Below, one piece after another: positions 7,082 to 14,234 of a DNA stretch of 14,907 bases; within the stretch, counting starts at the first letter, position 1, and the number at the start of each line of letters is the position of its first letter. Below the pieces are notes generated by a model. The model was not told the DNA's origin. It was given only the letters and a program-made list of their open reading frames with translations, and did not search any database. The position numbers and the translations under genes were made by a program. Origin of the DNA: Burkholderiales bacterium (GTDB lineage: Bacteria; Pseudomonadota; Gammaproteobacteria; Burkholderiales; Burkholderiaceae); the NCBI GenBank assembly GCA_903643055.1, contig CAHJWV010000611.1:1-14907 (forward strand). Reading direction: 5' to 3'.

Positions 7082-8079
7082 TCTGCGTCGCTGGCCAAGC
7101 CTTGATCGCCGACCGGTTCGTCGACCGCTACAGCGGGTGAGACGACGCTGGGCAAGTTGGGCACGACGGTCGCTGCCAGAGAAGCCGATGGATTTACAAC
7201 GGCGGCACTGACGACGGCGGCGGCTTTTTTTCTTGCACTGCGAGATGCAAGGGTGTGGGGTGATGCGTCGGCGACGTCAGATTCGCCGCTCAGCCAATGC
7301 CGCACATGCAACGCATCGAGCGCCCGAGACGACGAGGCGACCGCACCCATCAGCACGACGATCACCGTCCGCCCAGCGGCTTGCAGCCGCATCGTCAGGC
7401 AGCGGCCGGCTTCGTTGGTGAAGCCGGTCTTGGACGACAGGATGTTCCAGCCGGCCTTGCCGACCAGCCCATTGGTATTGCGCACCGCCCAGGGCAAGCC
7501 ATTGACCAGCACCGAGTGCTCGCGCTGGCTGGTGATGTTGGAGATCACCGGGTAGTGCGTCGTGGCCTGCAAGACCTTCGCCATGTCGGAGGCGCTGGCG
7601 TGGTTCAGCGGCGATAGGCCGGTGGGTTCGACCAGCGTGGTTTGCACCAGGCTCAAAGCAGCGATCTTGGCGTCGGTGGCTGCATGAAAGGCGCTCAAGC
7701 CGCCCGGGAAATGGCGTGCCAGCGCCGAAGCGGCGTGGTTGTCGGAGGCGATCAATGCCAGTTCGATCAAGGTGCCGCGCGGCAGGCTGGCGCCGGCGGG
7801 CACGCCGCCCCGTGTGTGCTTGAGGTGATCCATGTCGAGTTCATCGATCAGCAATGGCTCGCTGGCATCCTGGCCGGCGTCGAGCACCACCATCACCGTC
7901 ATCAGCTTGGTGAGCGATGCAATCGGGGCAGCGGTTGACGGGTCTTTCGACAACAGCACCTCGCCGGTGCTCTCATCGATGACGATGGCGTGGGCGGAAC
8001 GAAAGTTCACCGCGCTCCAACTCGTGGCGCAGCAGGCCAGCAGCGTGGCAAAGACGAAGGTTTTGAGGGGACTGATCAT
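7066..8079 (-). CDS. PBP7-type D-alanyl-D-alanine endopeptidase (peptidase S11)
   Basis: This periplasmic serine peptidase of about 337 residues is predicted to cut D-Ala-containing peptide bonds in peptidoglycan. The ATG at 8079 gives a short signal peptide, MISPLKTFVFATLLACCATSW, before FRSAHAIVIDESTGEVLLSK; an upstream in-frame ATG at 8151 would add 24 residues with no signal character. All three active-site motifs are present: SLTK at 55-58, SDN at 112-114 and KTG at 217-219. After the catalytic domain there is no PBP5-like C-terminal domain. Instead a roughly 70-residue tail rich in Ala, Val, Ser and Pro follows, of uncertain role. The gene lies 13 bp after the amidotransferase-like gene, probably in one operon, and its 3' end overlaps the acyltransferase by 16 bp. 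It resembles E. coli PbpG. Confidence 0.92.
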   Translation of the reverse strand: MISPLKTFVFATLLACCATSWSAVNFRSAHAIVIDESTGEVLLSKDPSTAAPIASLTKLMTVMVVLDAGQDASEPLLIDELDMDHLKHTRGGVPAGASLPRGTLIELALIASDNHAASALARHFPGGLSAFHAATDAKIAALSLVQTTLVEPTGLSPLNHASASDMAKVLQATTHYPVISNITSQREHSVLVNGLPWAVRNTNGLVGKAGWNILSSKTGFTNEAGRCLTMRLQAAGRTVIVVLMGAVASSSRALDALHVRHWLSGESDVADASPHTLASRSARKKAAAVVSAAVVNPSASLAATVVPNLPSVVSPAVAVDEPVGDQGLASDADQTGK

Positions 8080-8092
8080 GAGCAGGTGGCTT

Positions 8093-8695
8093 TCAGCCAA
8101 GGGCCGCGGACGCAGCGCATTTGGGCGTCCACGCGTGGGTGTTCGAGACATGCACGCCGGGCATCGGCCCGTCCCATTCGCCGCAGCTGACGGTATGCCA
8201 CTCGCGACCCAGGCGGATGGCGCCCCATCGGTCGAGCAACACGACCATCGAGCCGGTTAGCAGCGGAGCGGTCAAGCGCGCGAAGCCGTCGCTGCGCAGC
8301 AGCCGTGCCGCTTGCTCATCCGACACGCCTTGCAACAGATCACGCAGCAGGCGTGCCAATTCCCAGGTGTCGCTCTTCGCGGTGTCGCCCGGGGCCAGCG
8401 GATGGATGCTGCCGTTGTGCATCAGCAGCAAACCGGGCGTCACGACGAAAGGGTGGGCCATGTCCAGATCGATCCAGCCATAGGTTGCGCGGCGCAAGTG
8501 AAGGTAGATCTCGATGCCAGCAGGCAGCGCGTCATTGAAGTCCATCAACGAGCCCAAGCCCATGCCGCGATCCCAGATCAGCTCGCTGCCCTGCACATAG
8601 AAGCAGCCCCAACCGTCCGGGTTTTTCTGGTGAACGTTTTCCAGGAAGCTGCGCGGGATGCAGCGATCGGCAGGTTTTTTGATGATCAGGCACAT
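8093..8695 (-). CDS. Class II glutamine amidotransferase-like (Ntn hydrolase) protein
   Basis: The 200-residue product starts MCLIIKKP, so removal of Met1 would expose Cys2 as an N-terminal nucleophile, as in class II glutamine amidotransferases. Matching active-site features follow: NPDGWG at 25-30, HLRRATYG at 66-73 (the HxRxAT-G motif that binds glutamine), HPF at 81-83 and HNG at 93-95, then SDT at 108-110. An upstream in-frame ATG at 8797 would bury the Cys and can be set aside. No synthase or acceptor domain is attached, and no obvious partner enzyme is nearby. Stand-alone proteins like this occur in phages and bacteria and their substrates are mostly unknown. It is followed after 13 bp by the PBP7-type peptidase gene on the same strand. 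A role in the cell wall is possible but rests only on that context. Confidence 0.8.
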   Translation of the reverse strand: MCLIIKKPADRCIPRSFLENVHQKNPDGWGCFYVQGSELIWDRGMGLGSLMDFNDALPAGIEIYLHLRRATYGWIDLDMAHPFVVTPGLLLMHNGSIHPLAPGDTAKSDTWELARLLRDLLQGVSDEQAARLLRSDGFARLTAPLLTGSMVVLLDRWGAIRLGREWHTVSCGEWDGPMPGVHVSNTHAWTPKCAASAALG

Positions 8696-9102
8696 GCGTT
8701 GACTGTTCCGATGGCGAAGGCTGCGGCCGCATGCCGCTTGATTCGTACAACGTACATATCGGCGCAACGGACTACACGTGGAGCGTGTCTTGCGCAAAAA
8801 AGTGTGCCAAGGCGAAAGCGGGCCCCTGCTAGCGGCGCATCAACGCGTCTCGTGAACTAAGGACGCTTGCAGCTGCTGCGGAACGTCTGTTGCTTTAGCG
8901 CTCGAGGGGCTTGGCCGATGAGTGGTGAAGGGGCTGAGTGGAGTTCGATGATGAGTCTGATCGAAACAGCAGTGGGCCAGCTTACGGGGGCTATCGCGGC
9001 ACGAAGCGCTGCGCGAAGGCGGTCGTGCGCCATGGCAGGTACCTGCGCGCAGCACACCGGTGCCTGCGCTTTCTCGTCGCCCTTGTTTCAAGGCGAGTTT
9101 TG
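8696..9102. other. 407-bp intergenic region with short palindromes, no convincing gene
   Basis: This gap separates divergent genes and should hold promoters for both, but no clear -35/-10 pair is seen on either strand. It contains GTAC-AAC-GTAC (8747-8757), ACACG-N5-CGTGT (8774-8788), the palindrome TTGCGCAA (8790-8797), the 12-bp palindrome GCAGGTACCTGC (9035-9046) and CACCGGTG (9055-9062). Open frames here lack family features. One plus-strand frame (8867-9103) ends in TGATG, touching the next start codon, but its composition is unconvincing as coding sequence. No tRNA fold was recognised. Confidence 0.5.
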
Positions 9103-9810
9103 ATGCGCACCCTTCTTTTGTTGATTGCGGCGATTTTTGTCGGTGACGGGGCCAGGGCCGACAGCCGGCTCACCGAGACGGAGAACCGTTGGGTCGCCGC
9201 GGCCGCGCCGGTGATTGGCTTTGCGCAGACGCAGAAACTCCCGCTCGACATCATCGTGCTGCCTCAGGCCCAAGCAGGCGATTCGCCGCTGGCGCTGGGC
9301 CTGCGCGATGGCCGCTGCAAGCTCGTGCTGGCGATGCGCGGCAACCCGGCGGTGGCCAACACCGAGGCCGCGATACCGGCGGGCTTGTTTGACGTGGTCG
9401 TCGAAGCGATGGCCGCCCATGAATTGGCGCATTGCTGGCGCCATGTGCAAGGGGCTTGGGCGACCTTGCCCGGCGGTGCGGCCGAGATCGCAGGCGCGCC
9501 CGACTCGCAGGCTGTGGGTGAGACGGCCGAGATGGCTGCGATGGCGCAGTCGATGCGCGAGGCCCGGCGCGAAGAAGGCTTCGCCGATCTGGTCGCGCTC
9601 GCATGGACCTGGCGTCAGCACCCCGAGCTTTATCTTCAGGTGCATGCGTGGCTCAGCCGTGTGCGCAGCGATGTCAGCATTCCTGGCGAGCATCACGACA
9701 CGCAGGCCTGGGTGAATCTGGTTCGCGATCCAACGGTGTTTGGCGACCGGCGTGGCCCTTTTGTCCAGGCGCAGGCGCCCTGGGTGCGCGGCTTGGCGAT
9801 CCACGAGTGA
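9103..9810 (+). CDS. Putative secreted zinc-metallopeptidase-like protein with HELAH motif
   Basis: The 235-residue product from the ATG at 9103 begins with a signal peptide, MRTLLLLIAAIFVGDGARA, so it is probably periplasmic or secreted. The key feature is AAHELAHCW at 104-112, an HExxH zinc-binding site with His106, Glu107 and His110. About 47 residues later EEGFAD (157-162) resembles the third-ligand region of gluzincin peptidases, where Glu157 or Glu158 could bind metal. A later GEHHDTQAW (195-203) resembles the conserved His region seen after the active site in such families. I do not recognise a named family, and no substrate can be inferred. An AAGGCGAG stretch upstream may serve as the ribosome site. 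An in-frame upstream ATG at 8938 would add 55 residues without a signal peptide and is unlikely. Confidence 0.65.
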   Translation: MRTLLLLIAAIFVGDGARADSRLTETENRWVAAAAPVIGFAQTQKLPLDIIVLPQAQAGDSPLALGLRDGRCKLVLAMRGNPAVANTEAAIPAGLFDVVVEAMAAHELAHCWRHVQGAWATLPGGAAEIAGAPDSQAVGETAEMAAMAQSMREARREEGFADLVALAWTWRQHPELYLQVHAWLSRVRSDVSIPGEHHDTQAWVNLVRDPTVFGDRRGPFVQAQAPWVRGLAIHE

Positions 9811-9922
9811 CCGGGGGAGCGAGATGCCGCTTCGGCGATGACGTCGCGCGGCTCTTTCGGCACTCACTGGTGCTGACTCGATGCAGTATCGTGCGGCCCT
9901 CACGCGCATTCCCCGGAACACC

Positions 9923-10204
9923 ATGATCGTTCGCATTCAAATCGACCCGACCGCTGCATCGCTGTTCAACTATCAGGTGAGCTACGAAGCCGAGACGCTG
10001 TACGCCGACGAAGACTTGTCGACCTTGGTCGAAGCGCTGGTCGCGGCGGTTGAAGGTTTGTCGCCCGACGTGGTCGGCGTCGAAATCTGGCTCAGCGGCG
10101 TCGTGTCCGGCACCTATCCGCTGAACGTGCTGGCAATGAACCTGGAGCAGGTTGCACAGCATGCGCTGAACACGACCGAGGCCATTCAGGAGGCGATGCG
10201 CTGA
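9923..10204 (+). CDS. Small orphan protein of unknown function
   Basis: The 93-residue product begins MIVRIQIDPTAASLFNYQVS and is acidic, with no signal peptide or membrane segment, so it is likely cytoplasmic. The pattern suggests an alpha/beta fold: a beta strand at residues 2-7, a second around 17-24, then helix DEDLSTLVEALVAAVEG, a strand VVGVEIWLS, and a C-terminal helix from about residue 70. I recognise no family. An in-frame ATG at 9881 is possible, but the stretch it adds (MQYRAALTRIPRNT) looks non-conserved and the GGA before 9923 is a weak ribosome site. It lies 112 bp after the HELAH protein on the same strand and converges on the PEP-CTERM gene. Codon usage fits its neighbours, supporting a real gene. 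Confidence 0.55.
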   Translation: MIVRIQIDPTAASLFNYQVSYEAETLYADEDLSTLVEALVAAVEGLSPDVVGVEIWLSGVVSGTYPLNVLAMNLEQVAQHALNTTEAIQEAMR

Positions 10205-10206
10205 GC

Positions 10207-10230
10207 CCACGGCCTGCAAGCAGCCTGTGG
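10207..10230. terminator. Imperfect hairpin between convergent genes
   Basis: CCACGGCCTGC (10207-10217) pairs with GCAGCCTGTGG (10220-10230) at 9 of 11 positions. It lies in the 40-bp gap between two convergent genes, where a bidirectional terminator would be expected. No T run follows on either strand, so intrinsic termination is doubtful. Confidence 0.25.
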
Positions 10231-10244
10231 ACGAAGGCAGGTCT

Positions 10245-10907
10245 TCAGGTGTCGGCGTTGATGGACCGTTTGCGGCGGATGAACACGCTCATGGATGCAA
10301 TGCCCAAAAGCATCGCTGCGTAAGCGCTGGGTTCCGGTACCGATGTGGCCGGGTCCGCGGCAGCAGCAGGCCATGCGGGCAGGGGTGGCTCTTTTTCAGA
10401 CTCCGTGCCCTGCAGATTGCCTGAATGTCCGCTCATATTTTCAGTGCCTACCTTGAGCGGAACATCCTCGTTGCGGTTGCGCTGTTCGGCGTCGATGACC
10501 GAGCCATAGACGCAGGCAGCCACGCCCATGCAGGCATCGACCGCCGGGCGCATCGGCGCGGCGTTGAAGTGATTTTCACGCGCAGGGTTGGCATCCGGGC
10601 TCGCCGCCCAGGACGCGTTATCCGCCCAGCGCCGGCCAGCAAGCGTCGGACTCCATCGCCGTGAGGCGTTCGCGAAGTTGATGGACGGCCGCCTGCCGGC
10701 GTTCAACACCAGGGGTTCGTCTTGAGCGTTCGCACCCTTCATCAAGCCCCGTTCCTGAACCTCGCTGGCCAGCAAGCTTGGCTCAGCAATCGATACGGCC
10801 CGCGCAGGGATGGCCGCACTCATGACAGCCCATGCGACCGCGGCCGCAAAAATCCAGCGATGAGACTTGCCAGGGAAAAAAGACGTTTCACTGGCGAGAG
10901 GTTTCAT
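10245..10907 (-). CDS. PEP-CTERM sorting-domain protein of unknown function
   Basis: The 220-residue product has an N-terminal signal peptide with hydrophobic core WIFAAAVAWAVMSAA and a likely cleavage after PARA. It ends in a tripartite sorting signal: VPEP near residue 188, a hydrophobic segment AYAAMLLGIASMSVFI, and a basic tail RRKR. That is the PEP-CTERM signal, processed by an exosortase (EpsH/Xrt) in bacteria that make exopolysaccharide; such proteins are thought to be exported to the surface or matrix. The middle is low in recognisable structure and hydrophilic, rich in Ala, Asn, Arg and Pro, with a Cys pair in DACMGVAACV that could form a disulfide. No exosortase or polysaccharide genes are in this window. 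It is a single gene with an AT-rich upstream region. Confidence 0.85.
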   Translation of the reverse strand: MKPLASETSFFPGKSHRWIFAAAVAWAVMSAAIPARAVSIAEPSLLASEVQERGLMKGANAQDEPLVLNAGRRPSINFANASRRWSPTLAGRRWADNASWAASPDANPARENHFNAAPMRPAVDACMGVAACVYGSVIDAEQRNRNEDVPLKVGTENMSGHSGNLQGTESEKEPPLPAWPAAAADPATSVPEPSAYAAMLLGIASMSVFIRRKRSINADT

Positions 10908-10963
10908 GGCGGGAGTATTTTTGGTGAACCTGCGAGTCTATCTTGTAGTTTGCGCCTACTCAC

Positions 10964-10993
10964 ATTTTATATTAGATTGACTAACGATTGTTA
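10964..10993 (-). promoter_or_regulatory. Candidate promoter of the PEP-CTERM gene
   Basis: On the minus strand TATAAA(AT) occupies 10971-10964, a good -10 match in an AT-rich island that stands out in this GC-rich window. A TAACAA at 10993-10988 with 16-bp spacing is a poor -35. The start codon lies about 57 bp downstream. A short dyad, TTAG-N5-CTAA, overlaps the spacer. Confidence 0.35.
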
Positions 10994-11120
10994 CGACATG
11001 GGTCGTGCTCAGCAGGAATTGAAATCGACCCCAGCCAACTTGTCCGTCGGCCGTGTCGATGACGGGCGTGAGACCTCGCCGCGCGTCTTTGTCAGACGCA
11101 GTCTGTGGTGCGGCGCCAGC

Positions 11121-12130
11121 CTAAACGGGGGCAGGTCCCAGCGACTCGCGCATCATCAGTTCGGGCGAGAACTCGCGTGACACGTCGAGCTCGGTGGCGT
11201 AGCACATGTTCATCAGCAACCGGCAGGCATTCATGCCCATGCGGCCGATGGCGATGTGAACCGTGGTGAGGCGGGGCGACAGGAAAGAAGCGATGTCGGC
11301 ATCGTCATAGCCAATCACCGACACATCACCGGGCACCGTCTTGCCGGCAGCTTGCAAGCAAGACATGGCGGCCATCGCGAGCTGGTCGTTGCAGCAAAAG
11401 AGCGCGGTGAAATCGACCTTCTGCTGCAGCAAAGCTTCTGCGGCCACCCAACCGCCAGCGGCCGTGAAGTCGGCATTGGCAATGGTCACGTCATCGCGTG
11501 CAATGCCAGCGCGCGTCAATTCATCGATGAAGTTTTGCAGGCGCTCGCGGTTGTCGGGTGCTGTCTGCAGCCCGGAGATCACCGCGATCTTGCGATGGCC
11601 CTGTGCCAAGAAGGCGCGTGCCGCCAGCTTGCCCGCTTCGAAGTGATCGACGCTGAAGCATGGGGGGCGCATGCCTTTGACCTCGCGGTTCACCACCGTG
11701 AGCCGCGGATATTTGTTCTTCAGCTCGATGCAGTCGGCGTCTTTGAGGGCGTCGTGGTCAGCACGATGCCGTCGCATTGGCGGTCGATCAGGAACTGCAC
11801 ACCGGTCAGGGCCTGGCGACGCGGGTCTTCCTGGCCGTAGCCGTTGGCGGCCACCATGTGCCGGCCATGCTGGCGCAGCTCGGTGTCGATCGCGTTGAGC
11901 ATCGGGCCATAGAAGGGCCCGTGAAAATCAGGCACATAAACGCCGATGGTGCCTGTGCTCTGAAGAGACAGCGCACGGGCGATCGTCGAGGGCCGAAAGC
12001 CGAGTTGGCCGATGGCCGCGTCGACCCGCGCCGCGGCATCGGCCGAGAACGGGCCTTTGCCGGAGATCACCCGCGACGCGGTCGCCACGCCCACGCGCGC
12101 CAGTCTCGCGACATCTCGAATCGTGGTCAT
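11121..12130 (-). pseudogene. LacI-family transcriptional regulator, broken by a frameshift
   Basis: Two overlapping frames together encode one LacI-type repressor. The first (12130 to 11720) has the helix-turn-helix start TTIRDVARLARVGVATASRV, a hinge region and the start of the sugar-binding domain, up to RQCDGIVLTT near residue 126. It then runs into ten unrelated residues and a stop. The rest of the ligand-binding domain (ALKDADCIELKNKYP, through FCCNDQLAMAAM and DVSVIGYDDADIASFLSP, to MMRESLGPAPV) continues in another frame to the stop at 11121. The switch lies near 11749-11759. The span is 1010 bp, one short of a multiple of three, so one missing base explains it, and the repaired length would be about 336 residues, normal for the family. 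It lies 81 bp after the sugar ABC ATPase on the same strand and was probably its local regulator. It may be a true pseudogene or a sequencing error. Confidence 0.85.
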
Positions 12131-12211
12131 GGGGACGTGCGCCGAAGCTGGCCCGAAGTGAGGTCATTGACCCTGCAGATCAGGCGGGGCAAGCGCTGCG
12201 CACGCCCGGCC

Positions 12212-13294
12212 TTAAATGCGGTTCTGCGTTTCGCGATCGAAGATCGAAGCGCGCGACGAATCGATGCGCAAGCCGACTTTCGCGCCGACCGCCGGTTCAT
12301 CACCCACCGCCACGCTGACCGACATCTGCTGGCCCAAGCACGACAGCCAGACGATCAGGTGCGAGCCCATCGGCTCGACGAGTGTGACTTCAGCCTGGCC
12401 GCTGGCGCTCGGGCCGGCGTCTAGTGCAATGTGTTCCGGGCGAATGCCCAGCACCACTTTGTGCCCGGCGCTCGGCGTTTCGGTGAAGGCGTAGTCGGCC
12501 AGCGGCACTTGCAGCGTCCAGGCCACGAACGAGAGCTTGCCGCTGCCGTCCTGCTTCAGTTCGCCTTCGAGGAAGTTCATGCTCGGCGAGCCGAGGAAGC
12601 CGGCAACAAACATGTTCACCGGCCGCTGGTAGACCGTGGAGGGCGCGTCGATCTGCTGAATGCGACCGCCGCGCATCACCGCCACGCGGTTGGCGAGCGT
12701 CATCGCTTCAACCTGATCGTGGGTCACGTAAATCATCGTCGAGCCGATGTCGCGGTGCAGTTGCTTCAGCTCGCGGCGCAATTCGGCGCGCAGCTTGGCA
12801 TCGAGATTCGACAGCGGCTCGTCAAACAAGAACACCTTCGCTTCACGAACCAATGCGCGGCCGATCGCCACCCGCTGGCGCTGGCCACCCGACAGCTGGG
12901 CTGGCTTGCGGCGCAGCAGCTCCTTGAGCTGCAGCATCGAGGCGGCTCGCTCGACGCGGCGCTCGATCTCCGGCTTCGGCACGCCGTTGATGCGCAGCCC
13001 GAAAGACATGTTGCGCTCGACATTCATCGTCGGATACAGCGCATACGACTGGAACACCATGCCGATGGAGCGATCTTTCGGGTCGGCCCAGGTGACGTCG
13101 TTGCCGCCAATGTCGATGCGGCCTTCGTCGGCATCGAGCAAGCCCGCAATCGAATGCAGGAGGGTCGATTTGCCGCAGCCCGACGGGCCGAGCAGCACGA
13201 GGAATTCGCCTTCGGCAACTTGTAGGTTCAGATTTTCGAGGATGGGCGTGGAGCCAATCTTTACGTGCAAGCCATGAATGGAAACGCTGGACAT
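12212..13294 (-). CDS. Sugar ABC transporter ATP-binding protein (MalK/UgpC type)
   Basis: This 360-residue cytoplasmic ATPase powers the sugar permeases encoded just upstream. The nucleotide-binding domain shows Walker A GPSGCGKST (36-44), Q-loop Gln82, signature LSGGQRQR (134-141), Walker B VFLFDEP (154-160), D-loop SNLD and H-loop His192. The C-terminal regulatory (OB-fold) domain, from about residue 240, contains GIRPEHIAL, typical of MalK/UgpC proteins. The length is normal for that group. It starts 7 bp after the stop of the second permease, so translation is probably coupled. Such ATPases often serve more than one permease pair, so exact sugar specificity cannot be read from it. The LacI-type regulator follows. 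Confidence 0.95.
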   Translation of the reverse strand: MSSVSIHGLHVKIGSTPILENLNLQVAEGEFLVLLGPSGCGKSTLLHSIAGLLDADEGRIDIGGNDVTWADPKDRSIGMVFQSYALYPTMNVERNMSFGLRINGVPKPEIERRVERAASMLQLKELLRRKPAQLSGGQRQRVAIGRALVREAKVFLFDEPLSNLDAKLRAELRRELKQLHRDIGSTMIYVTHDQVEAMTLANRVAVMRGGRIQQIDAPSTVYQRPVNMFVAGFLGSPSMNFLEGELKQDGSGKLSFVAWTLQVPLADYAFTETPSAGHKVVLGIRPEHIALDAGPSASGQAEVTLVEPMGSHLIVWLSCLGQQMSVSVAVGDEPAVGAKVGLRIDSSRASIFDRETQNRI

Positions 13295-13301
13295 GGAGAG
13301 A

Positions 13302-14234
13302 TCAACCTTTCACGGCACCGGCCGCAATGCCACGGACGAACCAGCGGCCAGACACGAGATAGACCAACAGCGGCACGAGCGAGGTCAGCACCGTCGCGGC
13401 CATGTTGACGTTGTAGAGCCGCTCACCCGTGGTCGTGTTGATCACGTTGTTGAGCTGCACGGTCATCGGCAGGTGCTCGCGCCCTGCGAACACCAAGCCG
13501 AGAATGAAGTCGTTCCAGATGCCGGTGACCTGCATGATCACCGCCACGACCAGGATCGGCAGCGACATCGGCAGCATCAGCTGGATGAAGATGCGCCAGA
13601 AGCCGCCGCCGTCGATGCGCGCGGCCTTGAACAATTCGTTCGGGATCGAAGCGTAGTAGTTGCGAAACAGCAGCGTCATCACCGGCATGCCGAAGATGGT
13701 GTGGATCAGCACGATGCCCGGCAACGTGCCGAACAGCGACATGCTGGCGAAGGCACGCACCATCGGGAACATGATGACCTGGTAGGGCACGAAGGCGCCC
13801 ATCAGCAAGATGATGAAGAGCGTCTGGCCGCCACGCGGCTTCCAGAAGGACAGCGCATAGCCGTTGAGCGCACCGATCATGATCGAGACGATCGTGCTGG
13901 GTACGACGATCGACACCGAGTTGAAGAAGCCACCGCGAATGCCTTCGCATTGCAGGCCGGTGCAGGCCGAGAACCAGGCGGTGGCCCAGGGCTCCAGCGT
14001 CATGTGGAGCGGCAACGAGAACAGGTTGCCCAGGCGGATTTCCTCCATCGGTTTGACCGAGGTGATCAGCATCACGTACAGCGGAATCAGGAAGAAGGCC
14101 GCAGCGGTCAGCAAGAAGGCATAGAGGCCGATGCGCGCGGGCGTCCAGCGTGGGCGCGCCTTGCGGCGAGTGGAGGTTTGGGGGTCGGCGGTCATCGCAG
14201 CAGAAGTGGCAGGGGAAAGACGGGTGGCACTCAT
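13302..14234 (-). CDS. Sugar ABC transporter permease, MalG-like (glucose/mannose Gts type)
   Basis: This 310-residue inner-membrane permease has about six membrane segments. Its EAA loop, NELFKAARIDGGGFWRIF followed by QLMLPMSLP, docks the ATPase. A loop with WFSACTGLQCEGIRGGFFNS (Cys91 and Cys96) after the first membrane segment, and ALNGYALSFWKPRG, resemble the glucose/mannose permease GtsC rather than MalG of enteric bacteria; that assignment is from memory of the family. The start is the ATG at 14234, preceded by a strong GGAGG site (14241-14245). A TTG one codon earlier is less likely. The TGA of the upstream permease overlaps this ATG by one base (TGATG), a sign of coupled translation. 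Confidence 0.93.
   Translation of the reverse strand: MSATRLSPATSAAMTADPQTSTRRKARPRWTPARIGLYAFLLTAAAFFLIPLYVMLITSVKPMEEIRLGNLFSLPLHMTLEPWATAWFSACTGLQCEGIRGGFFNSVSIVVPSTIVSIMIGALNGYALSFWKPRGGQTLFIILLMGAFVPYQVIMFPMVRAFASMSLFGTLPGIVLIHTIFGMPVMTLLFRNYYASIPNELFKAARIDGGGFWRIFIQLMLPMSLPILVVAVIMQVTGIWNDFILGLVFAGREHLPMTVQLNNVINTTTGERLYNVNMAATVLTSLVPLLVYLVSGRWFVRGIAAGAVKG

Noticed and set aside
11000..11031. Inverted repeat GGGTCG...CGACCC with a 20-bp loop
   Set aside because: Short arms and a long loop in a GC-rich genome are expected by chance.
11083..11099. Hairpin GCGTCT-N5-AGACGC beyond the LacI-type gene
   Set aside because: The stem is only 6 bp and no T run follows, so I do not call it a terminator.
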